From NCBI RefSeq assembly GCF_915069625.1, contig NZ_CAJZFD010000150.1, forward strand, positions 1-5,098: a DNA stretch of 5,098 bases. The letters run 5' to 3'. A program made the translations under genes and the position numbers. Each line of letters starts with the position of its first letter. Position 1 is the first letter of the stretch. The DNA comes from an uncultured Veillonella sp. GTDB taxonomy: Bacteria > Bacillota > Negativicutes > Veillonellales > Veillonellaceae. Of this stretch, positions 1 through 4,504 are shown one piece after another. The notes below the pieces were generated by a model. It was not told the DNA's origin, made no database searches, and saw nothing but the letters and a program-made list of their open reading frames with translations.

Positions 1-289
1 CCATACGCTCTAGGTCTTCTGTCATGGCCTGCTTTGCAAAAGCGCGCAAATCTTCTTTTGCTGCACATGGATTATACGTGTAAGGTGCATGAGCTAATAA
101 GGTGCCAAAGTTATGTTCTTTCATATACGCACTCAAGCTATTCATATCCTCTACATCGAGGGCACGCATACTACCACCACGAGGATTGCGCGTGAAGTAT
201 TGGAATGTATTACCCCCAATTTTGGTAGCTTCTTTCCCCATGTTTAAATAACCTTTGCTAATTGATAAATGACTGCCGATGACAAACAT
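1..289 (-). CDS. nfo: Endonuclease IV (AP endonuclease), N-terminal part, runs off left edge
   Basis: Endonuclease IV cuts DNA 5' to abasic sites and certain oxidised bases, feeding base-excision repair in the cytoplasm. The 96 visible codons open with IGSHLSISKGY, the family's first strand and loop (IGxHxS, with His7). TFQYFTRNPRGG (about residues 28-39) matches the family's TxFxxFTxNPR-type segment, and HAPYTYN (67-73) matches the HAPYxxN motif that supplies His67 as a metal ligand. Family members are usually about 280-300 residues, so roughly the last two thirds, with the remaining zinc ligands, lie off the left edge. The ATG at 289 is chosen because the conserved IGSH begins three residues later and AAGGAG (294-299 on the minus strand) sits just upstream. 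It follows perR in the same direction across a 161-base gap with a hairpin. The family call is firm; activity cannot be judged without the C-terminus. Confidence 0.93.
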   Translation of the reverse strand, partial: MFVIGSHLSISKGYLNMGKEATKIGGNTFQYFTRNPRGGSMRALDVEDMNSLSAYMKEHNFGTLLAHAPYTYNPCAAKEDLRAFAKQAMTEDLERM

Positions 290-293
290 AATA

Positions 294-300
294 CTCCTTT
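294..300 (-). promoter_or_regulatory. Ribosome binding site of nfo
   Basis: The minus strand reads AAAGGAG here, four bases before the ATG at 289. The spacing is slightly short, but the match to the Shine-Dalgarno sequence is good and it fixes the start of nfo. Confidence 0.7.
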
Positions 301-406
301 ATATTTATATAATTCTAAAATTCTAAAATACTCAATTCTAATATCTATTCTATTACGCTTACATCTATTCCAAAAGCCTAATGAATAGAAGACATATATA
401 ACTAAT

Positions 407-447
407 ATAACCCCTACCGTGAAGGAGCCCTTCGCGACAGGGGTTAT
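407..447 (-). terminator. Hairpin between perR and nfo, weak terminator or attenuator
   Basis: The arms ATAACCCCT (407-415) and AGGGGTTAT (439-447) pair perfectly over 9 bp. An inner stem (418-425 with 429-436) closes on a 3-base loop. Between the stems, the minus-strand RNA can form two tandem G-U wobbles where the plus-strand RNA would have A/C mismatches; the inner stem, however, has one C/A mismatch in the minus RNA that would be a G-U wobble in the plus RNA. It begins 3 bases after the perR stop. No proper run of U follows the hairpin in the minus direction, so it may terminate only partially, or act as an mRNA 3' stabiliser with readthrough into nfo. Confidence 0.6.
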
Positions 448-450
448 GTA

Positions 451-870
451 TTAATGACTTTCTTTTTTAGCACACTCAGGGCATACACCTTCAAAGGTAA
501 TATGTTGACCTGTGATTTGATACTCGCTACCTTGATCAGCAATTGTTTTGATAGCTTGTAAATCAATGCCCATCATATCCTCTACCTTGTTGCAACGGAT
601 GCAACGGATATGGGAATGAGCTTGTGTGTCCCAATCGTAATGAGCGCGCTCATCACCTACTTCTAAAATTTTTACAAGACCGATTTTTTCAAAAATCTCC
701 ATCGTCTTGTACACGGTTGCCAAGCTCATGCTTGGATGTTCAGGGCGCAACGTATGATACAACATTTCTGCTGTTGGATGATCATGATGACCACGCAAGG
801 CATCATAAATCGCAATACGTTGTGGGGTTACTTTGAACCCTTGGCTACGCAGAATTTGTGCGATATCCAT
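451..870 (-). CDS. perR: PerR-type peroxide-responsive repressor, Fur family
   Basis: This is a cytoplasmic metal-dependent DNA-binding repressor that senses hydrogen peroxide by metal-catalysed oxidation of its own histidines. The 139 residues comprise an N-terminal winged helix (about 1-80, with VTPQR at 14-18 and the recognition segment SLATVYKTM at 49-57) and a C-terminal dimerisation and metal domain. From memory of Bacillus subtilis PerR, all key residues align with a constant offset of 6. The regulatory metal ligands are His31, Asp79, His85, His87 and Asp98 (B. subtilis H37, D85, H91, H93, D104). The structural zinc cysteines are Cys90, Cys93, Cys130 and Cys133. Asp98, rather than Glu, at the fifth ligand favours PerR over Fur or Zur. 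The C-terminal GVCPECAKKESH also closely resembles PerR. The start at 870 gives a normal family length, although its Shine-Dalgarno is poor. It has its own promoter and a PerR-box-like site, suggesting autoregulation. Confidence 0.9.
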   Translation of the reverse strand: MDIAQILRSQGFKVTPQRIAIYDALRGHHDHPTAEMLYHTLRPEHPSMSLATVYKTMEIFEKIGLVKILEVGDERAHYDWDTQAHSHIRCIRCNKVEDMMGIDLQAIKTIADQGSEYQITGQHITFEGVCPECAKKESH

Positions 871-890
871 AATACTCTACTCTACCTTTC
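871..890 (-). promoter_or_regulatory. Poor ribosome binding region of perR
   Basis: Upstream of the ATG at 870 the minus strand has GAG at 875-877, only four bases from the start, and a better AAAGG at 885-889, which is 14 bases away. Neither is ideal. No later in-frame ATG would preserve the helix-turn-helix domain, so the start at 870 stands and translation may be modest. Confidence 0.4.
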
Positions 891-938
891 TCCACTTGGA
901 AATCTATAAGGCATCGACCATTATCGGCCATTCACAAG

Positions 939-953
939 AAATAATTATTATCT
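939..953 (-). promoter_or_regulatory. Putative PerR box (operator) of perR
   Basis: The minus strand reads AGATAATAATTATTT. Against the 7-1-7 PerR box consensus TTATAATNATTATAA this matches 11 of 14 defined positions, and the inner ATAAT-N-ATTAT (941-951) is a perfect inverted repeat. It lies one base downstream of the -10 hexamer and covers the expected transcription start, where a bound repressor would block initiation. Autoregulation is known for PerR in Bacillus; here it is inferred from site and position. AT-rich sequence raises the chance of a coincidental match. Confidence 0.55.
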
Positions 954-982
954 ATTATAGCAGAATTCTCAACACTTATCAA
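954..982 (-). promoter_or_regulatory. Sigma-70-type promoter of perR
   Basis: On the minus strand there is TTGATA (977-982), a 17-base spacer, then TATAAT (954-959), preceded by TGC, which makes an extended -10. This is close to the full consensus. The predicted start near 947 gives a leader of about 77 bases before the perR ATG. It stands between the cshA terminator and perR, so perR is an independent transcription unit. Confidence 0.8.
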
Positions 983-1009
983 GATAGATAGTATTAACTA
1001 TTAAGTAAT

Positions 1010-1043
1010 AAAAAATGTGGATTGCCCGAAAGCAATCCACATT
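1010..1043 (-). terminator. Rho-independent terminator of cshA
   Basis: A perfect 12-bp stem is formed by AATGTGGATTGC (1014-1025) and its complement (1032-1043) around a 6-base loop. On the minus strand it is followed directly by six T (1015-1010, partly shared with the stem foot). It begins 3 bases after the cshA stop codon. Confidence 0.92.
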
Positions 1044-1046
1044 CTA

Positions 1047-2612
1047 TTAGTCTTTAAAGTAAGGTTTGAAACCTTCACCTTGATGACGAGGTTTTCTGTC
1101 ACCACGTGGACGATCAGATCTACGATCATCTCTGCGGCGGCCATCACGACGTTCACCTCTGCGGTCATCGCGGCTGCGACGAGGGCGGTCATCGCGACGA
1201 CGATCTCCGTCACGGCGGCGATCACCATCTCTACGACGGTCACCACGGCGGCGGTCACTACGGCCACCTTCACGACGACGGCGTACGCGCAATGGTTTTT
1301 CTTCTGTAATATTTACAGGAGTTGTATCTGGTTCTTTTGTTAACAATTTAAGAGCTGCTGCCAAAAGTGTTACGGAATCTGTATCATTCAACAATTCCTC
1401 TGCACTAGATTTGAATGGTGCTAATGCTTCTAAATTATCTGTCATTTCAACGAGACTTTCAATTGCCAAACGTTGTTGACCTTCAAGAACTTCACCTAAG
1501 GAAGGTGCACGGCGGCGTGCGATTTTACGTTTTGTTAAACGCTCGATAGCATGTAAATGCTCCATTTCACGAGGGATAACGAACGTGAAAGCTTGACCAG
1601 CTTTACCGGCACGGCCTGTACGACCTACGCGGTGTGTGTAGCTTTCAGGATCTTGAGGCATATCATAGTTATATACGTGAGATACGCCAGAAATATCAAG
1701 ACCACGAGCTGCCACATCAGTAGCCACGAGAATATCGATGGTACCTTCGCGGAATTGACGAATTACGCTGTCCCGTTTTTGTTGAGACAAATCGCCATGG
1801 ATGCCTTCCGCCATGTAACCACGTTTCTTAAGACCTTCAGTTACTTCATCAACACGACGTTTTGTACGTGTGAAGATAATAGCAAGTTCAGGTGTTTGGA
1901 TATCGAACAAGCGGCAAAGAACATCGAATTTTTGACGGTCTTGCACTTCGATATAATATTGTTCAATTAAGTCCATCGTAACTTGAGTCGGTTTCATACG
2001 AATCAATGTTGGCTCTGTCAAATATGTTTCAGCTAATTGTTGGATAGCTTTAGGCATAGTTGCGGAGAACAACAATGTTTGATGGTCTTCTGGGATAGCA
2101 CCCAAGATTTTATTGATATCATCAACAAAGCCCATGTTTAACATTTCGTCGGCTTCGTCCAATACCACAACTTTCACATGGTCAAAGTGGATAGAACCAC
2201 GATCCATATGGTCCATCAATCGGCCTGGAGTGGCAACGATGATTTGAGGGTTCTTTTTCAAGGCACGGAACTGACGATTAATATCTTGACCACCATAAAT
2301 AGGTAGTGCAGTGATATTCGTGTATTGAGCCATTTTGTTAAGCTCTTCAGCTACTTGGATAGCTAATTCTCGTGTAGGGGATAAAATAACTACTTGAACG
2401 TGACGCTCATTCCCGTCTACGCGTTCCAATACAGGCAAGCCAAATGCTGCTGTCTTACCAGTACCTGTTTGAGCTTGACCGATCATGTCTTTACCGCTCA
2501 TGGCAACTGGGATAGCTTCCTGTTGAATTGGCGTAGGCTCTTCAAAGCCCATATCGTTTAACGCTCTTAGAACAGGTTCGCTAATCATTAATTGTTCAAA
2601 TTTTTCTAACAT
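1047..2612 (-). CDS. cshA: DEAD-box ATP-dependent RNA helicase, CshA type
   Basis: An ATP-driven RNA unwinding enzyme; CshA proteins work with the RNA degradosome and in ribosome assembly and cold adaptation. All family motifs are present in the 521 residues: Q motif GFEEPTPIQ (22-30), Walker A AQTGTGKT (47-54), PTREL (79-83), TPGR (128-131), DEAD (152-155), SAT (183-185), [11 protein letters not shown] (296-306) and HRVGRTGR (327-334). Residues about 366-440, including LEGQQ and [16 protein letters not shown], resemble the CshA dimerisation region, which separates it from DeaD and DbpA. The tail from about 441 is very rich in Arg, Asp and Gly, with DRRRDG repeats, and probably binds RNA. Length is typical (CshA is about 490-510). 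AGGAGG (2625-2630) lies 12 bases before the ATG at 2612, a somewhat long gap, but the N-terminus aligns with the family. It has its own promoter and terminator. The open frames on the opposite strand are shadows of its skewed codons. Confidence 0.95.
   Translation of the reverse strand: MLEKFEQLMISEPVLRALNDMGFEEPTPIQQEAIPVAMSGKDMIGQAQTGTGKTAAFGLPVLERVDGNERHVQVVILSPTRELAIQVAEELNKMAQYTNITALPIYGGQDINRQFRALKKNPQIIVATPGRLMDHMDRGSIHFDHVKVVVLDEADEMLNMGFVDDINKILGAIPEDHQTLLFSATMPKAIQQLAETYLTEPTLIRMKPTQVTMDLIEQYYIEVQDRQKFDVLCRLFDIQTPELAIIFTRTKRRVDEVTEGLKKRGYMAEGIHGDLSQQKRDSVIRQFREGTIDILVATDVAARGLDISGVSHVYNYDMPQDPESYTHRVGRTGRAGKAGQAFTFVIPREMEHLHAIERLTKRKIARRRAPSLGEVLEGQQRLAIESLVEMTDNLEALAPFKSSAEELLNDTDSVTLLAAALKLLTKEPDTTPVNITEEKPLRVRRRREGGRSDRRRGDRRRDGDRRRDGDRRRDDRPRRSRDDRRGERRDGRRRDDRRSDRPRGDRKPRHQGEGFKPYFKD
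1188..1256 (-). repeat. DRRRDG-coding tandem repeat in the CshA tail
   Basis: Codons 453-475 of the helicase read [23 protein letters not shown], an 18-base unit repeated about four times. The units differ at synonymous third positions (for example CGC or CGT for Arg), so they look old rather than freshly slipped. They form part of a longer Arg/Asp/Gly-rich low-complexity tail, probably disordered and RNA-binding. Confidence 0.75.
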
Positions 2613-2624
2613 CTAAATGTGTTT

Positions 2625-2630
2625 CCTCCT
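2625..2630 (-). promoter_or_regulatory. Ribosome binding site of cshA
   Basis: The minus strand reads AGGAGG, a perfect Shine-Dalgarno core, with 12 bases to the ATG at 2612. The spacing is longer than the usual 5-9, and the site sits two bases after a small GC-rich hairpin (2633-2651). Confidence 0.7.
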
Positions 2631-2632
2631 AT

Positions 2633-2651
2633 CGCGCACGAATTATGCGCG
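2633..2651 (-). promoter_or_regulatory. GC-rich hairpin in the cshA leader next to the ribosome binding site
   Basis: CGCGCA (2633-2638) pairs with TGCGCG (2646-2651) around a 7-base AT-rich loop. It lies between the predicted promoter and the Shine-Dalgarno sequence, ending two bases before AGGAGG. It is too short, and lacks a U-tract, to be a terminator. A role in controlling translation or mRNA stability is inferred only. Confidence 0.45.
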
Positions 2652-2658
2652 TTAGAAT

Positions 2659-2667
2659 AGTATATCA
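2659..2667 (-). promoter_or_regulatory. Extended -10 promoter of cshA
   Basis: The minus strand reads TGATATACT: a TATACT hexamer (2659-2664) with an upstream TGA, fitting the extended -10 pattern TGnTATAAT. I see no good -35 hexamer at 16-18 bases. The predicted start near 2652 would give a leader of about 40 bases that begins with the small hairpin. Confidence 0.5.
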
Positions 2668-2709
2668 TATTTCAAAGGTGAACGCTATAAAAGTAATTAC
2701 GAATCAAAA

Positions 2710-3138
2710 CTAAATGTGCTTTCTTCTCTCCCTTAACTGTTCTATTAAAACGATTCCACCTGATACACAAAGGAAAACAAGGTATGATAAATGAATAGGC
2801 ATATACAAACATTCAACAAGAACAACCCATAGAATCAAAATTAATTTAGAAATCCATTTCGTTGTTATTCTATCAGCTATCATAAATATAGATAAATTGA
2901 TAATTATTTTAATGATTATCGCAGCGATTATAACGATTGACGTAAATTCTTCTCTATAATCTGTCAGTTCATATAAGGGATATAATAAATAACTCAAAAG
3001 AGCGCTAAGTATTATTAAGAACCAAATATTGAGTCCCTTTAAAAGTTTGGTGTTATTATAGTAAAAGACTCCAACCAAAAGAAAGAGTAAAATGCTAAGT
3101 AATATTCCTATAACTAATAGATAATCTAAATGAATCAT
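2710..3138 (-). CDS. Small multi-pass membrane protein of unknown function
   Basis: I do not recognise this family. The 142 residues are dominated by Ile, Leu and Val. Hydrophobic stretches at about 6-27, 36-56, 66-88, 97-113 and 115-132 suggest four or five membrane helices, ending in a short basic tail (RERRKH, 136-141) probably in the cytoplasm. There is no signal-peptide cleavage site and no obvious catalytic motif. AGGAG (3149-3153) lies 10 bases before the ATG at 3138, supporting translation. An extended -10 promoter and an upstream terminator make it a separate unit from the two paralogues before it. No hairpin terminator follows, so readthrough into cshA is possible. It is AT-rich compared with cshA (a hand count of one 60-base line gives 17 G+C) and shows no clear similarity to the neighbouring paralogues. 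Confidence 0.7.
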   Translation of the reverse strand: MIHLDYLLVIGILLSILLFLLVGVFYYNNTKLLKGLNIWFLIILSALLSYLLYPLYELTDYREEFTSIVIIAAIIIKIIINLSIFMIADRITTKWISKLILILWVVLVECLYMPIHLSYLVFLCVSGGIVLIEQLRERRKHI

Positions 3139-3202
3139 GGTTTATGCTCTCCTTTAATCATTTTCACCAGTCTCTTTTACAATACACTCTTAAATGTTCT
3201 TA

Positions 3203-3211
3203 ATTATAGCA
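3203..3211 (-). promoter_or_regulatory. Extended -10 promoter of the 3138-2710 membrane protein gene
   Basis: The minus strand reads TGCTATAAT, a perfect -10 hexamer (3203-3208) with the TGn extension (3209-3211). The -35 region is poor, as is usual for extended -10 promoters. It lies between the upstream terminator and the gene and predicts a leader of about 58 bases. Confidence 0.6.
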
Positions 3212-3257
3212 TAAGGCAGCTCCACACTTATTAGATACTGATCTTCTATATTATGCA

Positions 3258-3286
3258 CAAAAAAGGCACCTCGAAGGATGTGCCTT
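3258..3286 (-). terminator. Rho-independent terminator after the paralogue pair
   Basis: AAGGCAC (3263-3269) pairs with GTGCCTT (3280-3286) around a 10-base loop. In the minus direction the stem runs into six T (3264-3259). It lies about 70 bases after the stop of the 3747-3355 gene and would end that transcript. Confidence 0.8.
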
Positions 3287-3354
3287 CTTATTATGGTTTA
3301 TTGAAGAATTCTATATTATTAGTCTAAGATAATAAAACAATATATATTTTTTAT

Positions 3355-3747
3355 TTAGAATAATACCTTCCTAAACGCATAGATGCAAACAGTAATAAAC
3401 ATCAGCATCGAAAATACGGCAATGAGTCCACGATTGTAATATATGCTATCTCTTTTTTGAAAATATCCTGTGCACAGTGTAACAAGTGTAAAAATAGTCC
3501 AAACACTTCCATAACTCTCAATTACTGTATAATCTCTATCAATTATAATTTTAAGAATCAGTAGAGCTAAACTTATAAGAGAAATAATAGACAAATATTT
3601 TGTTAAACTACCAAAAACTCTATGTTTTTTTATGTATTCATACTCTTCATTAATTGAAGTCTTACGAATTTCAAGTTTATATAAGGCTATTCCCGATATG
3701 ATAGATGCAAAAACAAACGTACTACCTAATATTGTTAACCTACTCAT
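3355..3747 (-). CDS. Four-helix small membrane protein, tandem paralogue A
   Basis: Function and family are unknown to me. The 130 residues contain four predicted membrane helices (about 4-23, 51-69, 79-96, 107-125). The charged loop 24-50 contains EEYEYIKKHR (34-43) and FG-LTKYL; a second basic loop, QKRDSIYYNR, spans 97-106. The positive-inside rule puts both loops in the cytoplasm and both termini outside. About 71 of 130 residues are identical, without gaps, to the upstream gene 4198-3803. The loops are the best conserved parts and the helices vary more, which suggests the loops contact a partner or substrate. GAGGT (3753-3757) lies 5 bases before the ATG. The 55-base gap after its paralogue has no terminator, so the two are probably co-transcribed. 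AT-rich. Whether it is an immunity protein, transporter subunit or something else cannot be decided here. Confidence 0.72.
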   Translation of the reverse strand: MSRLTILGSTFVFASIISGIALYKLEIRKTSINEEYEYIKKHRVFGSLTKYLSIISLISLALLILKIIIDRDYTVIESYGSVWTIFTLVTLCTGYFQKRDSIYYNRGLIAVFSMLMFITVCIYAFRKVLF

Positions 3748-3780
3748 CTTTTACCTCATTTTTCATCGACGATACTTTTC
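3355..3780 (-). repeat. Duplicated gene-plus-leader unit, copy A
   Basis: This diverged direct repeat covers the 3747-3355 gene and about 33 bases of its leader. The leader shares CGACGATAC (3767-3775) and the surrounding pyrimidine-rich sequence with copy B at 3803-4234. The start codons are 451 bases apart, and a 2-base indel separates the leaders. Confidence 0.75.
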
Positions 3781-3802
3781 TTGTATTCAATCTTTCTCTT
3801 TA

Positions 3803-4198
3803 CTACTTAAAGAATATATCTTTAAACGCATAAGCAGAGCCTACAACACCGAATAATATTGAAACAATAGCAATAATCCCACGTTTATAATATAAACTGT
3901 CTCTCTTTTGAAAAAATCCTGTACACATTATCAAAAGCACGAAAATACCCCAAGCAACACCATATCTCGCAATAAATAAATAATCTTTATCAATTAAAAA
4001 TTTACAATTTAATAGGACTACAATTATAATTGCAATTATTGTTAAATACTTGGTTAAATTACCAAAAGCTCTATGTTTTTTGATGTATTCATACTCTTCA
4101 TCAATGACACGTTTACTAATCTCAAGTTTATATAACCCCATAGATAATGATAGAGACATAAAAATCCAAATATATCCTAACATTTCAAGTCTACTCAT
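3803..4198 (-). CDS. Four-helix small membrane protein, tandem paralogue B
   Basis: This is the upstream copy of the duplicated pair, 131 residues with the same layout as its partner: helices at about 4-23, 51-69, 79-96 and 107-125, and cytoplasmic loops LYKLEISK...EEYEYIKKHRAFGNLTKYL and CTGFFQKRDSLYYKRG. The shared loop signature is LYKLEI-K--I-EEYEYIKKHR-FG-LTKYL, and the second is CTG-FQKRDS-YY-RG. No catalytic motif or signal peptide is visible. AAGGT (4205-4209) lies 6 bases before the ATG at 4198, and the matching start of its paralogue supports this choice. A possible extended -10 promoter lies at 4338-4346. It is the first gene after the terminator of the molybdopterin-binding gene. 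The family is unknown to me; the conserved loops show that it is a real protein under selection rather than a chance open frame. Confidence 0.74.
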   Translation of the reverse strand: MSRLEMLGYIWIFMSLSLSMGLYKLEISKRVIDEEYEYIKKHRAFGNLTKYLTIIAIIIVVLLNCKFLIDKDYLFIARYGVAWGIFVLLIMCTGFFQKRDSLYYKRGIIAIVSILFGVVGSAYAFKDIFFK

Positions 4199-4234
4199 TT
4201 TTCTACCTTATCTTTCCACCGACGATACCCTTCT
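3803..4234 (-). repeat. Duplicated gene-plus-leader unit, copy B
   Basis: Partner of the repeat at 3355-3780. The shared leader word CGACGATAC is at 4220-4228. Similarity fades beyond about 4234, which marks the approximate upstream border of the duplicated segment. Confidence 0.75.
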
Positions 4235-4251
4235 CATAACACATCTGACTC

Positions 4252-4356
4252 TTATTCTGCATAAACACCACTAATACGGCCTTTATCTACACCTGTAATC
4301 GTTTTACCTTTAAAATAAGACCATTATCATTATAAATAGTATACCAGTAAGAGTAA
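4252..4356 (-). pseudogene. Possible remnant of the 3' end of a lost gene
   Basis: On the minus strand, bases 4308-4252 read GKTITGVDKGRISGVYAE and then TAA, with codon choice like the real genes here. This frame has no start and closes at a stop 7 codons upstream. In an adjacent frame, the preceding bases read YYSYWYTIYNDNGLIL, and a one-base shift near the AAAGG at 4307-4311 would join the two. The sequence looks protein-like but is only about 35 codons in all, so chance cannot be excluded. It sits between the terminator at 4382-4433 and the duplicated membrane genes. Confidence 0.25.
4338..4346 (-). promoter_or_regulatory. Candidate extended -10 promoter for the paralogue pair
   Basis: The minus strand reads TGGTATACT, a TATACT hexamer (4338-4343) with the TGn extension. 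No good -35 is visible. It would give a long leader of about 130 bases before the ATG at 4198. It is the best candidate between the upstream terminator and the genes, but AT-rich sequence makes such matches easy. Confidence 0.35.
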
Positions 4357-4381
4357 TATTAAGAAATTGTATAATAACACC

Positions 4382-4433
4382 AAAAGACTGTAGCGAAATA
4401 CAGTTTTACCGCATTTCACTACAGTCCCTTTTT
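4382..4433 (-). terminator. Strong hairpin terminator after the molybdopterin-binding gene
   Basis: Arms 4386-4401 and 4411-4426 form a 16-bp stem around a 9-base loop. In the minus-strand RNA the two imperfect positions become G-U wobbles; in the plus-strand RNA they are A/C mismatches, so the hairpin serves minus-strand transcripts. Four U (4385-4382) follow in that direction. A T5 run (4429-4433) on the other side gives it some bidirectional character. It lies about 78 bases after the stop at 4505. Confidence 0.82.
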
Positions 4434-4504
4434 AGGTATATTTCTTATTTTATTCAGGTATAAACACTTCTATCACAAAGATAAAAGCTATCTTTAAATC
4501 TATT

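Larger units (their letters stand above)
4199..4504. other. 306-base gene-free stretch
   Basis: Reading leftwards from 4504, it holds a weak AT-rich inverted repeat (AAAGATA 4477-4483 with TATCTTT 4489-4495), the strong terminator at 4382-4433, a candidate extended -10 at 4338-4346, a coding-like scrap (4252-4356), and the duplicated leader of paralogue B (4199-4234). I see no intact gene on either strand. Confidence 0.6.

Noticed and set aside
312..350. Tandem ATTCTAAA and related ATTCTA words upstream of nfo, and a loose PerR-box match there
   Set aside because: The sequence is simple and AT-rich. The best PerR-box alignment I found matches about 10 of 14 positions without symmetry, and no promoter pair is convincing.
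914..933. Adjacent direct repeat TCGACCATTA / TCGGCCATTC in the perR leader
   Set aside because: Eight of ten bases match but there are only two units, and I can attach no known site to it. Any RNA hairpin it forms is weak.
1017..1343. Open frames on the plus and minus strands overlapping the 3' end of cshA
   Set aside because: They arise from the skewed, repetitive Arg/Asp codons of the helicase tail. Their translations are low-complexity (His/Asp or Ala/Val/Thr rich) and the helicase frame fully explains the DNA.
1557..1970. Plus-strand open frame of 137 codons
   Set aside because: It lies opposite helicase motifs IV-VI, which are certain, and shows no recognisable domain.
3244..3319. Direct repeat TTCTATATTAT at 3244-3254 and 3309-3319 flanking the terminator
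   Set aside because: Only 11 bases in very AT-rich DNA, with no transposase or inverted ends; coincidence is likely.
4477..4495. Inverted repeat AAAGATA/TATCTTT just after the molybdopterin-binding gene
   Set aside because: A 7-bp stem that is almost all A-T, with no U-tract; the much stronger hairpin at 4382-4433 is the real terminator.
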